Below are positions 8,695 to 17,172 of a stretch of DNA of 64,000 bases, in pieces; the first letter of the stretch is position 1; every line of letters begins with the position of its first letter. The position numbers and the translations under genes are program-made. The stretch lies in contig NZ_FXAF01000003.1 of NCBI RefSeq assembly GCF_900177415.1, forward strand, positions 248,001 through 312,000. The letters run 5' to 3'. Source of the DNA: Xaviernesmea oryzae (GTDB taxonomy: Bacteria; Pseudomonadota; Alphaproteobacteria; Rhizobiales; Rhizobiaceae). Under the pieces are notes generated by a model. The model was not told the origin of the DNA, made no database searches, and saw only the letters and a program-made list of their open reading frames with translations.

Positions 8695-9761
8695 CCCTTG
8701 TCGTCGAAGCGAAACAGAAGCTCGGGCATTTCTCGCTCGATGCGGGCTTTGTGTCGGAGGGTGGGGTGACCGCGCTGTTCGGCCGCTCCGGCTCCGGCAA
8801 GACCTCCCTGATCCGGGTGATCGCCGGTCTCCTGAAGCCGGACCACGGTCGCCTTGTGATCGACGGCGACGTGCTGCTGGACACGCAAGACCGCATCTTC
8901 GTGCCGAAGCACCGGCGCCGCTTCGGCTGCGTTTTCCAGGAAGGCCGGCTTTTCCCGCATCTGACCGTCCGCCACAACCTCGATTACGGCCGCTGGTTCG
9001 CGCCGAAGAATGCGCCGGCGGCCGATTTCAACCACATTGTCGAGCTTCTCGGTATCGGTGCGCTGCTCGACCGGCGGCCGGGAAAACTCTCCGGCGGCGA
9101 AAAACAGCGGGTGGCGATCGGCCGGGCGCTCCTGTCGGCGCCGAGGCTGCTCTTGATGGACGAGCCGCTGGCCGCGCTCGACGATGAGCGCAAGGCGGAA
9201 ATCCTGCCCTATCTCGAACGGTTGCGCGACGAGACCTCGACCCCGATCGTCTATGTCAGCCATTCGGTGACCGAGGTGGCGCGGCTCGCCGACAAGGTGG
9301 TGATGATGAAGGACGGCCGCGTCGAGGCGGCCGGCACGCCGTCGGAAGTCCTCGGCGGCACCGTCTTCCTCTCCTCGGACCGGCGCGATGCCGGAGCGGT
9401 GCTCACCGGCACCGTTGAAACCGTCGATATTCCGCATCGGCTCGCGACCATCCGGCTTTCGGCGGCCCGGATCGTGGTGCCGGACGCGCATGTGGCAGAG
9501 GGCCGGACTGTGCGGGTACAGATCCCCGAGCGGGACGTGATGATCGCGACCCGGCGGCCCGAAGGTCTCAGCGCTCTCAACATTCTCGACGGCGCAATTT
9601 CATCGATCGAGCCGGACGGGGAGGGGATGGTGCGCATCCGCATCCGATGCGGCGGCGACATGGTGCTCGCCCGCATCACCGCGCTTTCCGTCGAACGCCT
9701 CGACCTGAGGCCCGACATGCCGGTCTTCGCGGTCGTCAAGACGGTGGCGCTGGAGCGCTGA
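8691..9761 (+). CDS. modC: Molybdate ABC transporter, ATP-binding protein
   Basis: A 356-residue ABC ATPase: Walker [10 protein letters not shown] near residues 31-39, signature [16 protein letters not shown], Walker [13 protein letters not shown], and the switch His in VSHSVTEV. The last 70 or so residues form the TOBE/Mop-like domain ([20 protein letters not shown]...VKTVALE) that distinguishes ModC from other importers and can bind molybdate as a regulatory ligand. Translation is coupled to modB by an ATGA overlap. With ModA and ModB it supplies Mo for the cofactor of the hydroxylase encoded at the left end. Confidence 0.95.
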   Translation: MTLVVEAKQKLGHFSLDAGFVSEGGVTALFGRSGSGKTSLIRVIAGLLKPDHGRLVIDGDVLLDTQDRIFVPKHRRRFGCVFQEGRLFPHLTVRHNLDYGRWFAPKNAPAADFNHIVELLGIGALLDRRPGKLSGGEKQRVAIGRALLSAPRLLLMDEPLAALDDERKAEILPYLERLRDETSTPIVYVSHSVTEVARLADKVVMMKDGRVEAAGTPSEVLGGTVFLSSDRRDAGAVLTGTVETVDIPHRLATIRLSAARIVVPDAHVAEGRTVRVQIPERDVMIATRRPEGLSALNILDGAISSIEPDGEGMVRIRIRCGGDMVLARITALSVERLDLRPDMPVFAVVKTVALER

Positions 9762-9838
9762 TCAGGTCCGATCGGCAATCGCGTCCGCTTGGAAGGTCTG
9801 CTTGCGGCGGCGGAATGATGGGGCCGGTCGTGACCGGA

Positions 9839-9868
9839 TTGACCAGGACAGCGTGAAGGGCAGATTAT
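9839..9868 (+). promoter_or_regulatory. Possible promoter of the LacI-type regulator gene
   Basis: TTGACC (9839-9844) and GATTAT (9863-9868) are spaced by 18 bases and lie about 45 bases upstream of the regulator start. The match to the sigma-70 consensus is fair (5/6 and 4/6). No operator-like palindrome was seen here. Confidence 0.35.
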
Positions 9869-9914
9869 AGGAGGGCCTGTCGGGTTCCCGATACCTCTGC
9901 TAAGTGACATCTCC

Positions 9915-10949
9915 ATGCCATCCGACGATCGAAAGAAAAGCCGCATAACGCTCCTCGATGTGGCGCGACATGCCAATGTCTCGCGCGCCACCGCGTCCCT
10001 CGTCATCCGCAAGAGCCCTCTTGTCGGAGCCGAAACCCGCGCCCGTGTAGAGGCGACGATGCGCGAGCTCGGCTATGTCTACAACATGGGCGCGGCGAGG
10101 CTTCGGGCGGAGCGCAGCCATACGGTCGGCGTCATCGTGCCCAATCTCACGAACCCGTTTTTCGCGGAGCTGCTGTCCGGCATCGAATCCGTCATCGACG
10201 CTGCCGGCATGGTGGTGATCCTTGCGAACAGCGGCGACCTGGTCGAACGGCAGGACATGGTGATGCGGCGCATGCGCGAGCACGGCGTCGACGGCGTCAT
10301 CTTCTGCCCGGCGGCCGGAACCGAGCCGGAATTCCTGGAACATGTCGACGAATGGAACCTGCCGCTGGTGCAGGTGCTCCGCCATATCTCCGAAACGGTA
10401 GACTACGCAGGCGTGGACTATGCCGCGGGAATGCGCCAGGCAGTCGATTATCTCGCCTCGCTCGGCCATCGAAAGATCGTCTTCGCCGTTCACGGGCCGA
10501 TCCATTCCGCCTATCTGGAGCGGATAGAAGGCTTTCGCGACGCCATGGTCTCGCGCGGTTTCGATCCGGACCGGATCATCCGCGTCCCCTATCAGACCGC
10601 ACGGATCCCGGGTTCGGCGCATCTGCTCTTCGACAGTCCCGAAAAACCGACGGCGGTGATCTGCTTCAACGACGTCATCGCTCTCGGCCTGTCGGCGGGG
10701 CTTCACGATCTCGGGTTGAAGGTCGGGGAGAATTTTTCGCTGGTCGGCTTCGACGACGTTACCGAGGCGGACGTGATGCGCCCGCGGCTCACGTCCGTAT
10801 CGACAGCACCGGTAACGATCGGCGAAAATTCCGCCCGGTTGCTGCTCGACCGGCTCGCCGATCCGCTGCGTCCGCCTCGCAGGGTTGTGAAGGAAACACA
10901 GCTCCATATTCGCCAATCCTGCGCGAAGATTGCGATCACCGCCCTATAA
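9915..10949 (+). CDS. LacI-family transcriptional regulator
   Basis: A 344-residue LacI/PurR-type regulator. The N-terminal helix-turn-helix (ITLLDVARHANVSRATASLV, residues about 12-31) and hinge helix (YVYNMGAARLRAERSHTVGVI) are followed by the periplasmic-binding-protein-like ligand domain (VIVPNLTNPFFAELLSGIE, ICFNDVIALGLSAGL, LVGFDDVTEADVMRPRLTSV). LacI regulators usually bind sugars or sugar-like metabolites; here the gene sits directly upstream of an amino-acid-type ABC importer and a D-2-hydroxyacid dehydrogenase, so its inducer may be a hydroxy- or amino-acid-derived compound. A perfect 14-base palindrome over the downstream promoter is its probable operator. Confidence 0.93.
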   Translation: MPSDDRKKSRITLLDVARHANVSRATASLVIRKSPLVGAETRARVEATMRELGYVYNMGAARLRAERSHTVGVIVPNLTNPFFAELLSGIESVIDAAGMVVILANSGDLVERQDMVMRRMREHGVDGVIFCPAAGTEPEFLEHVDEWNLPLVQVLRHISETVDYAGVDYAAGMRQAVDYLASLGHRKIVFAVHGPIHSAYLERIEGFRDAMVSRGFDPDRIIRVPYQTARIPGSAHLLFDSPEKPTAVICFNDVIALGLSAGLHDLGLKVGENFSLVGFDDVTEADVMRPRLTSVSTAPVTIGENSARLLLDRLADPLRPPRRVVKETQLHIRQSCAKIAITAL

Positions 10950-10989
10950 TAAAGCGTTAATTCCTGGTTGACGCCCGGCCAAAAAGCTC

Positions 10990-11003
10990 TTAGATCGATC
11001 TAA
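10990..11003. promoter_or_regulatory. Perfect palindromic operator overlapping the ABC-operon promoter
   Basis: TTAGATCGATCTAA is a perfect 14-base palindrome with the central CG typical of LacI-family operators. A TTGACG hexamer at 10966-10971 and TTAGAT at 10990-10995 (18-base spacing) make a plausible promoter whose -10 is the left half of the palindrome, so binding would exclude RNA polymerase. The LacI-type gene ends 41 bases upstream. Confidence 0.65.
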
Positions 11004-11061
11004 ATTGATAGGTGTCGCAGAGGAGCGTGCGCCTGTCCGACATCATTGGGGAGGTCCCAAG

Positions 11062-11730
11062 TTGTATAATTTCAACTTCGAGCCCGTGCTCGCGGGTTTC
11101 GATCAGCTTCTCATCGGCGCCTGGCTGACGATCCAGCTTTCGGTCGCGGCGATGATCCTCGGCCTGATCGTTTCGATCCTCTGCGCCGCCGGCAAGACGT
11201 CCGGCATCGCGCCGCTGCGCTGGATCATCGACGCCTATATCGAGATCATCCGCAACACGCCGTTTCTGGTGCAGATCTTCTTCATCTTCTTCGGCCTGCC
11301 ATCGCTCGGGCTCCGGCTGACGCCGAACGGCGCGGCACTCCTGGCCCTCGTCGTCAATTTCGGAGCCTACGGCACGGAGATCATCCGCGCCGGCATCGAA
11401 TCCATCCAGAAAGGGCAGGTGGAGGCCGGCACGGCACTCGGCCTCTCCAAGATGCAGATCTTCCGCTACATCATCATGAAGCCGGCGCTGCGCACCGTCT
11501 ATCCGGCGCTGACGAGCCAGTTCATCTATCTGATGCTGACCTCGAGCGTCGTTTCGGCGATCTCGGCCGACGACCTTGCCGCGGCCGGCAACGACCTGCA
11601 GTCGGCGACCTTTGCGAGCTTCGAGGTCTATATCGTCATCACGCTGATGTATCTCGCCATGTCCATGGGTTTCTCGGCCATCTTCTCGGCGATCGAGAAG
11701 GCCGCCTTCAAATATCCGCTGAGCCGATAG
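11062..11730 (+). CDS. Polar amino-acid-type ABC transporter permease 1
   Basis: A 222-residue HisM/GlnP-type permease. TTG at 11062 is chosen as start because it has GGGGAGG seven bases upstream and gives the family-like N-terminus YNFNFEPVLAGFDQLLIGAWLTIQLS; an upstream in-frame TTG at 11005 would lie on the operator. Hydrophobic helices and the EAA loop EAGTALGLSKMQIFRYIIMKPAL are present, as is the family phrase IEIIRNTPFLVQIFF. It pairs with permease 2, encoded 10 bases downstream, to form the heteromeric membrane channel. Confidence 0.92.
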   Translation: MYNFNFEPVLAGFDQLLIGAWLTIQLSVAAMILGLIVSILCAAGKTSGIAPLRWIIDAYIEIIRNTPFLVQIFFIFFGLPSLGLRLTPNGAALLALVVNFGAYGTEIIRAGIESIQKGQVEAGTALGLSKMQIFRYIIMKPALRTVYPALTSQFIYLMLTSSVVSAISADDLAAAGNDLQSATFASFEVYIVITLMYLAMSMGFSAIFSAIEKAAFKYPLSR

Positions 11731-11740
11731 GAGACTGACC

Positions 11741-12403
11741 ATGCCATTGATCAGGCCTTTCGGCTGGAACGAATTCTGGATCATCATGCTCGCCGCCCAA
11801 TGGACGATCGCGCTTTCGGCGATCGCCTTTGCCGGCGGCGGTGTCGGCGGCCTTTTCATAGCGCTGGCGCGCGTCTCGGACTCCAAATGGCCGCGCCTTC
11901 TCGCCACCGGCTTCATCCGCGTCTTCCAGGGAACGCCGCTGCTCATGCAGCTTTTCCTGGTCTTCTTCGGGATGAACATCTTCGGCTTCGCGATCAATCC
12001 CTGGTTCGCGGCGACGATCGCCTTCACGCTGCATGCGAGCGCTTTCCTCGGCGAAATCTGGCGCGGCTGTATCGAGGCGGTGCCGCCCGGCCAGCGGGAA
12101 GCCGCAACGGCTCTCGGGCTTCGCTACTACAACCGCATGCGCTATGTGATCCTGCCGCAGGCGAGCAAGATCGCCGTCGCCCCGACGGTCGGCTTCCTGG
12201 TACAGCTCATCAAGGGCACGTCGCTTGCGGCGATCATCGGCTTCACGGAACTCACCCGTCAGGGCCAGATCATCAACAATGCCACCTTCAGCCCGTTTCT
12301 CGTGTTCGGCACGGTGGCGGCGGTCTATTTCGTGCTGTGCTGGCCGCTTTCGGTGCTCGCACGGCAGATGGAAGCGAGATTTTCCCGAGCGACGACGCGC
12401 TGA
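11741..12403 (+). CDS. Polar amino-acid-type ABC transporter permease 2
   Basis: A 220-residue HisQ/M-type permease with the RVFQGTPLLMQLFLVFFGM segment, the EAA loop (EAATALGLRYYNRMRYVILPQ) and the hallmark LIKGTSLAAIIGFTELTR. The ATG follows TAGGAGACTGACC. It is the second membrane subunit of the importer in this LacI-controlled operon. The ligand class (polar amino acid or related amine/acid) is inferred from the family only. Confidence 0.93.
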   Translation: MPLIRPFGWNEFWIIMLAAQWTIALSAIAFAGGGVGGLFIALARVSDSKWPRLLATGFIRVFQGTPLLMQLFLVFFGMNIFGFAINPWFAATIAFTLHASAFLGEIWRGCIEAVPPGQREAATALGLRYYNRMRYVILPQASKIAVAPTVGFLVQLIKGTSLAAIIGFTELTRQGQIINNATFSPFLVFGTVAAVYFVLCWPLSVLARQMEARFSRATTR

Positions 12404-12455
12404 CGGGACCCGAGCCGGAGGGAGGTAAACCCGGCGCAACAGAAAGGGTAGGAAC

Positions 12456-13271
12456 ATGAATATTTATTCGAACATCTCCCGGCGCATGATGATCGCCGCG
12501 ATCGGGGCGGGCCTGATGGCCGGTGCGATGGCTTCGACGGCCGCGGCACAGACCGTCGAAAGCATCAAGTCCGCAGGCACGGTAAAGGTCGGCATGCTGG
12601 TCGATTTTCCGCCCTTCGGCATCATGAACACCAATAACGAGCCGGACGGCTATGACGCCGACGTCGCCAAGCTGCTTGCCCAGGAATGGGGCGTGAAGGT
12701 TCAGATCGTGCCGGTCACCGGCCCGAACCGCATCCCCTATCTGCAGAGCAATCAGGTCGATCTGCTCGTCGCCTCGCTCGGCATTACCGAAGAGCGCGCC
12801 AAGAGCGTCGACTTTTCGCAGCCCTATGCCGGCATCTCGATCGGCGTTTTCGGCGCGACCGGCACCGAGGTCTCCAAGCCCGAAGACCTTTCCGGCAAGA
12901 CGATCGGCGTGGCCCGCGCGTCGACACAGGACACGGCCGTTACCAAGATCGCTCCGCAGGATGCGAGGATCCAGCGTTTCGATGACGACGCCAGCGCGGT
13001 GCAGGCCCTGCTTTCGGGCCAGGTCGAGCTGATCGGCGTTTCGAACGTAGTCGCGGCGCAGATCGAAAAGGCGGCTCCGGGCCGTTTCGACCAGAAGCTT
13101 GAGCTCAGCCAGCAGGTTCAGGGCATCGCGGTCCGCAAGGGTTCGGCTGAACTGTTGACGGCTGTCAACGCCTTCATCGACAAGATGAAGGCCAATGGTG
13201 AACTCAACAAGATTCACGAGAAGTGGCTCGGCACGCCGCTGCCGGATTTCGTGGCATCGGCAAAGAAGTAA
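12456..13271 (+). CDS. Polar amino-acid-type ABC transporter substrate-binding protein
   Basis: A 271-residue family-3 solute-binding protein with a Sec signal peptide (MNIYSNISRRMMIAAIGAGL..., cut after STAAAQ). The mature chain has the family landmarks VKVGMLVDFPPFGIMN, GYDADVAKLLAQEWGV, LQSNQVDLLVASLGITEERAKSVDFSQPY. The Arg and Asp residues that clamp the alpha-amino/carboxylate groups of amino acids in this family can be placed at SLGITEERAKSVDFS (Arg one turn off the usual TITPER position), so the ligand may not be a classical amino acid. Ligand unknown. Confidence 0.92.
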   Translation: MNIYSNISRRMMIAAIGAGLMAGAMASTAAAQTVESIKSAGTVKVGMLVDFPPFGIMNTNNEPDGYDADVAKLLAQEWGVKVQIVPVTGPNRIPYLQSNQVDLLVASLGITEERAKSVDFSQPYAGISIGVFGATGTEVSKPEDLSGKTIGVARASTQDTAVTKIAPQDARIQRFDDDASAVQALLSGQVELIGVSNVVAAQIEKAAPGRFDQKLELSQQVQGIAVRKGSAELLTAVNAFIDKMKANGELNKIHEKWLGTPLPDFVASAKK

Positions 13272-13293
13272 GCATTGAAAGGGAGTTCCTCGC

Positions 13294-14085
13294 ATGACTG
13301 AGGTTAAGGCAAACGCATCGGCAACGGACGTGCGGGGAGCTTCCGACACTGTTTCCCCCTGGGCCGTCCGCATGGAAGGCGTCAACAAGTGGTATGGCGG
13401 CTTTCACGCGCTGAAGGACATCGAGCTTTCGGTCAACCGGGGGGAACGGATCGTCATCTGCGGTCCGTCCGGTTCCGGCAAATCGACGCTGATCCGCTGC
13501 ATCAACCAGCTCGAGACGATCCAGAAAGGCAGGATCGTCGTCGATGGGCACGATCTGACCGCCGGTGGAAAGAATGTCGATATCGTGCGGCAGGAGACCG
13601 GCATGGTCTTCCAGCAGTTCAACCTCTTCCCGCATATGACGGTTCTGGAAAACTGCACGCTGGCGCCGATGAAGGTGCGCGGCATCTCCAAGGCGGACGC
13701 CGAAAAGACGGCCCGCAAGTTCCTGGAGCGGGTGCGCATTCCCGAACAGGCGGACAAGTATCCGGCCCAGCTTTCCGGCGGCCAGCAGCAGCGCGTGGCG
13801 ATCGCCCGCGCGCTCTGCATGAACCCCAAGATCATGCTCTTCGACGAGCCGACCTCGGCACTCGACCCGGAAATGGTCAAGGAAGTGCTCGACACCATGA
13901 TCGACCTTGCCAAGGAAGGCATGACCATGCTCTGCGTGACGCATGAAATGGGCTTCGCGCGCCAGGTTGCCGACCGGATCATCTTCATGGACCGCGGAGA
14001 AATCCTCGAAGTGGGTGCGCCGGACGAATTCTTCGGCAACCCGAAGAACGAGCGGCTGAAAAACTTCCTCGGCCAGATTTCCTGA
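13294..14085 (+). CDS. Polar amino-acid-type ABC transporter ATP-binding protein
   Basis: A 263-residue GlnQ/HisP-like ATPase: family opening [18 protein letters not shown], Walker [11 protein letters not shown]-loop [11 protein letters not shown], signature [15 protein letters not shown], Walker [15 protein letters not shown], and the switch His in [15 protein letters not shown]. About 20 extra residues precede the usual start. Strong ribosome-binding site AAAGGGAG. It energises the two permeases encoded just upstream. Confidence 0.95.
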   Translation: MTEVKANASATDVRGASDTVSPWAVRMEGVNKWYGGFHALKDIELSVNRGERIVICGPSGSGKSTLIRCINQLETIQKGRIVVDGHDLTAGGKNVDIVRQETGMVFQQFNLFPHMTVLENCTLAPMKVRGISKADAEKTARKFLERVRIPEQADKYPAQLSGGQQQRVAIARALCMNPKIMLFDEPTSALDPEMVKEVLDTMIDLAKEGMTMLCVTHEMGFARQVADRIIFMDRGEILEVGAPDEFFGNPKNERLKNFLGQIS

Positions 14086-14118
14086 GCCGCTGCAATTCGA
14101 AATGACGGAGTTCCGGAC

Positions 14119-15054
14119 GTGAAACCAGATATCCTGCTTGTGGAACCGATGATGCCGTTCATCGAGGACCAGCTCGATGCGGCCTATACGGTCCATCGCC
14201 TCTATGATCCGGCTCAAAGGGCGGCGCTCGAGGCGGCGCTGCCGAAGATCCGCGCGGTTGCCACCGGCGGCGGCACCGGACTTTCCAACGAGTGGATCGA
14301 GAAGCTGCCGTCCCTCGGCGTCATCGCCATCAACGGCGTCGGCACCGACAAGGTGGATCTGGTATTCACCCGCAGCCGCAATATCGACGTCACCACCACG
14401 CCTGGCGTCCTGACCGACGACGTGGCCGACATGGGCATCGCATTGATGCTGGGCGTGCTGCGCCACATCGCCAAGGGCGACGCCTTCGTGCGTCAGGGCA
14501 AATGGGGCAGGGAAGGTTTTCCGCTCGGCAACAGCCCCAAGGGTAAGCGCGTCGGCATTCTCGGCCTTGGTCAGATCGGCAAGGCCTTCGGCCGCCGCGC
14601 CGAGGCCTTCGGCATGTCGGTGCGTTACTGGAACCGGTCGGCGGTTGCCGACACGAGCTGGAAATCCTGTGCCTCGCCGGTGGATCTCGCGGAAGACAGC
14701 GACGTGCTTGCCGTCTGCATCGCGGCGAGTGCCGCCACCCAGAACATCGTCAATGCGGACGTGCTGAAGGCGTTGGGGAAGACGGGGGTATTGGTCAACG
14801 TCGCCCGTGGCAGCGTCATCGACGAGGATGCGCTGCTTGCGGCCCTGAACAACGGCACGATCGCCGCCGCGGGCCTCGACGTCTTCGTCAACGAACCGAA
14901 TATCCGCCAGGATTTCTTCACCGCTCCGAACACGGTGCTGATGCCGCATCAGGGCAGCGCCACAGTCGAGACACGCGTTGCGATGGGCGAACTGGTGCTT
15001 GCCAATATCGCCGCCCATTTCGCCGGCGAGAAGCCGCCGACCACCGTCAACTGA
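14119..15054 (+). CDS. D-isomer-specific 2-hydroxyacid dehydrogenase (NAD(P)-dependent)
   Basis: A 311-residue enzyme of the glyoxylate/hydroxypyruvate reductase type. GTG start after CGGAG. The Rossmann motif is GILGLGQIGKAFGRRAEAFG; the catalytic Arg is in NVARGSVIDEDALL (with the following acidic residue) and the catalytic His in MPHQGSATVETR. It interconverts a D-2-hydroxyacid and its 2-oxoacid in the cytoplasm. As the fifth gene of the LacI-controlled operon, it probably acts on whatever the importer brings in, so the transporter may carry a hydroxyacid or an amino acid first deaminated elsewhere. That is inference from gene order. Confidence 0.9.
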   Translation: MKPDILLVEPMMPFIEDQLDAAYTVHRLYDPAQRAALEAALPKIRAVATGGGTGLSNEWIEKLPSLGVIAINGVGTDKVDLVFTRSRNIDVTTTPGVLTDDVADMGIALMLGVLRHIAKGDAFVRQGKWGREGFPLGNSPKGKRVGILGLGQIGKAFGRRAEAFGMSVRYWNRSAVADTSWKSCASPVDLAEDSDVLAVCIAASAATQNIVNADVLKALGKTGVLVNVARGSVIDEDALLAALNNGTIAAAGLDVFVNEPNIRQDFFTAPNTVLMPHQGSATVETRVAMGELVLANIAAHFAGEKPPTTVN

Positions 15055-15068
15055 GTGGAGAAATCCCG

Positions 15069-15392
15069 ATGATCATTCGTCAGGCCTTTTTCGAAGGCAC
15101 GATCCATGCCGGCCGCGAGGAGGCGTTCAAGACCTATGTCGCCGAGAAGCTGATGCCCATGTGGCTCGCCTTCCCCGGCGTCAGGGAAGTGCGCGTGCTC
15201 TACGATATCGAACGGGACGAGGGGGCTCCGGCCTACCCGATGGTGCTTTCGACCATGTACGAGAGCCGCGAGGCCCTGGCGGCCGCGCTCGAATCTCCGG
15301 TGCGCTACGAAAGCCGGGAAGTCACCAAAGGCCTGCTCGAGATGTTCGAAGGCCGCATCCATCACCACGTCTTCGACCTCGCCCTGAGTTGA
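15069..15392 (+). CDS. Small EthD-like dimeric alpha/beta-barrel protein
   Basis: A 107-residue protein with the beta-alpha-beta pattern of EthD/monooxygenase-like dimeric ferredoxin-fold barrels: IIRQAFFEGTIH strand, helix GREEAFKTYVAEKLMPMWLAFPGV, then REVRVLYDIERDE and YPMVLSTMYESREALAAAL. The C-terminus has a His cluster (GRIHHHVFDL). GGAGAAA precedes the ATG, and it is 14 bases after the dehydrogenase, so it closes the operon. Such proteins act as small lyases, isomerases or degradation helpers; no specific function can be assigned. Confidence 0.75.
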   Translation: MIIRQAFFEGTIHAGREEAFKTYVAEKLMPMWLAFPGVREVRVLYDIERDEGAPAYPMVLSTMYESREALAAALESPVRYESREVTKGLLEMFEGRIHHHVFDLALS

Positions 15393-15397
15393 GGCGC

Positions 15398-15427
15398 GTC
15401 CGCCGCCCTTCAAGAAGGGCGACGGAC
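15398..15427 (+). terminator. Hairpin terminator at the end of the LacI-controlled operon
   Basis: Thirteen-base arms with one mismatch, starting GTCCG (15398) and ending CGGAC (15427), with a CAAG loop. There is no U-run, so it may work with Rho or as a 3'-end stabiliser. It lies 6 bases after the last stop of the operon and faces kynA, which is convergent. Confidence 0.5.
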
Positions 15428-15534
15428 ATCTCCTCGCGTATCAGCCGATCAATCGTCGTCGGAAGAGGGGTTCGAGTTGCTGGACGAATTGGAATTGCCG
15501 TTCGTCAGCAAGTCCGCGAGGCGAAAACCCACGT

Positions 15535-16374
15535 CTAAAGGACGGTGCGCACCCGCCAGAGCTCGGGAAACAGCTCCACTTCCAGCATCTTCTTCAGATA
15601 TTGCGTGCCGGACGTGCCGCCGGTGCCGCGCTTGAAGCCGATCACCCGCTCGACGGTCGTGACATGGTTGAAGCGCCAGCGGCGGAAATAGTCCTCGAAA
15701 TCGACGAGCTTTTCGGCAAGCTCATAAAGCTCCCAATGCTTGCCGGGAACGCTGTAAACGGTCTTCCAGGCCTCCAGCACTTTCAGATTTTCGCCGCGCG
15801 TTTCCCGCCAATCGGTTCGCGCTGCATCCACGCCGATATCGAAGCCGCGCCGGGAAAGCAGCAGCAGCGCCTCGTCATAAAGGCTCGGCCGGGCGAGAAT
15901 GCCCTCCAGCATTTCGAGGATCTCCGGCCGGTGGGCATGCGGCCCGAGCATGGCGAGATTGCGGTTGCCGGCGAGGAATTCAATCGCCCGGTATTGAGAG
16001 GACTGGAAACCTGAGGATTTGCCGAGCAAGCCGCGGAATTCGGTATATTCGCTGGGTGTCATGGTGCGCAGCACGTCCCAGGCGTTGTTGAGCTGCTCGA
16101 AGATACGGGCGACACGCGTCAGCATCTTGAAGGCCGGCTGCGGATCGTCGTTGCGGATCGCAGCGATCGCCGAATTGATCTCGTGGATCGCGAGCTTCAT
16201 CCAGAGTTCCGAGGTCTGGTGCTGGATGATGAACAGCAGTTCGTCATGCGCCTGCGAGATCGGTCTCTGGGCACCGAGCACATCTTCGAGATGCAGATAG
16301 TCCGAATAGGACATCTGCTCGCGGAAGGACATTTCCGCGCCGTCCTCGGCGGGATCGTAAGGCTTCGAACTCAT
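15535..16374 (-). CDS. kynA: Tryptophan 2,3-dioxygenase
   Basis: A 279-residue haem dioxygenase that opens the indole ring of L-tryptophan to N-formylkynurenine, the first step of the kynurenine pathway. Family landmarks: [18 protein letters not shown], the conserved [19 protein letters not shown] helix with active-site residues, [15 protein letters not shown], and the C-terminal [20 protein letters not shown] 16374 is preferred over in-frame ATGs 9 and 45 bases upstream because it gives the family length and has GGGGA just before it. No kynureninase or formamidase gene is in the window. Confidence 0.95.
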   Translation of the reverse strand: MSSKPYDPAEDGAEMSFREQMSYSDYLHLEDVLGAQRPISQAHDELLFIIQHQTSELWMKLAIHEINSAIAAIRNDDPQPAFKMLTRVARIFEQLNNAWDVLRTMTPSEYTEFRGLLGKSSGFQSSQYRAIEFLAGNRNLAMLGPHAHRPEILEMLEGILARPSLYDEALLLLSRRGFDIGVDAARTDWRETRGENLKVLEAWKTVYSVPGKHWELYELAEKLVDFEDYFRRWRFNHVTTVERVIGFKRGTGGTSGTQYLKKMLEVELFPELWRVRTVL

Positions 16375-16587
16375 ATTCCCCATGCTTTTTCTGTTCGCTG
16401 TCCCGGAGAGCTTGCCCAAGGCTCCGGAAAATATCCACCCTATTCATGCCTCGTCTCACCGAAATCTCCGGGAACATCGATGACCGAGGGCAGCTGGGCT
16501 GGGTTGCGTGTCGCTCTCTGGCGCATGAGGAAACGGCGTATTGGCCGTTACCGTCCCGGCTGCTATTGTTCGGGGCGGGAGGAAAAA

Positions 16588-17136
16588 ATGCGGAGAATGC
16601 GACGCCAACGCCTACCGGGATCGCATGGCTTTCCCGCCTATAGCGGGATTTTCATGATGCTCGCTGTTGCCGCCGCAGACGCATTTCCCGGTTTCGCCAA
16701 TGCTGCAGAGCCTGTGACTTTGGCGGTTTCCGATTTCGACTTCAGGGATACGTCAGGGGAGGCCAGGGACCAGAGCGCCGAGCACGCGAAGCGGCTGAAA
16801 GCGTTGGGGATTACGCTGCAGGAGGGCCTTTCCGCCATCGGACGGCTGAATATCGTCCCCATGACCTGCGAGACCGGGGGATGCACGGCAAGAACCGCCG
16901 GACTGGAGGCGCTTTCCATCAAAGCGAGAGATGTCGGCGCCACATACCTGCTGATCGGCGAGGTCCGGAAATTGAGCACGCTGGTCGGCGGCGTGAAATT
17001 TGCAGTGCTGGACCTGACCAGCAACAAGCCGACCTGCGACCGTTTCCTGAGTTACCGAGGCGATACGGACGAGGCATGGCGGCGAGCCGCAGCATTCGCC
17101 GCACAAGACATAGAGAAGCACTGCCTTCCTAAATAA
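16588..17136 (+). CDS. Secreted DUF2380-like protein
   Basis: A 182-residue protein starting at ATG 16588 after GGGAGGAAAAA. The N-terminus is very basic (MRRMRRQRLPG) followed by a hydrophobic stretch and a likely cleavage site after FANA. The mature part (VTLAVSDFDFRDTSGEARDQ...RLKALGITLQEGL...DVGATYLLIGEVRKLSTL) resembles DUF2380, a family of periplasmic proteins with a TolB/CsgG-like alpha/beta fold. Two cysteine pairs are present in the mature chain. Function unknown. Confidence 0.75.
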   Translation: MRRMRRQRLPGSHGFPAYSGIFMMLAVAAADAFPGFANAAEPVTLAVSDFDFRDTSGEARDQSAEHAKRLKALGITLQEGLSAIGRLNIVPMTCETGGCTARTAGLEALSIKARDVGATYLLIGEVRKLSTLVGGVKFAVLDLTSNKPTCDRFLSYRGDTDEAWRRAAAFAAQDIEKHCLPK

Positions 17137-17160
17137 CCTTGCGGGGGCTCGCCCCGCAGG
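17137..17160. terminator. Bidirectional hairpin between convergent genes
   Basis: Arms TTGCGGGG and CCCCGCAG with a GCTCG loop sit just after the DUF2380-like stop and 12 bases before the end of the convergent MFS gene. GC-rich, no U-run on the plus strand. Confidence 0.55.
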
Positions 17161-17172
17161 GGAAATGCTCGA

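Noticed and set aside
13204..15018. Minus-strand open frame of about 600 codons
   Set aside because: Antisense to the ABC ATPase and D-2-hydroxyacid dehydrogenase, both of which have clear motifs on the plus strand.
15449..15532. 27-codon minus-strand frame starting at GTG just after kynA, rich in Asn and Ser
   Set aside because: No ribosome-binding site, low-complexity product and no support beyond an open frame; could be the worn end of a lost gene.
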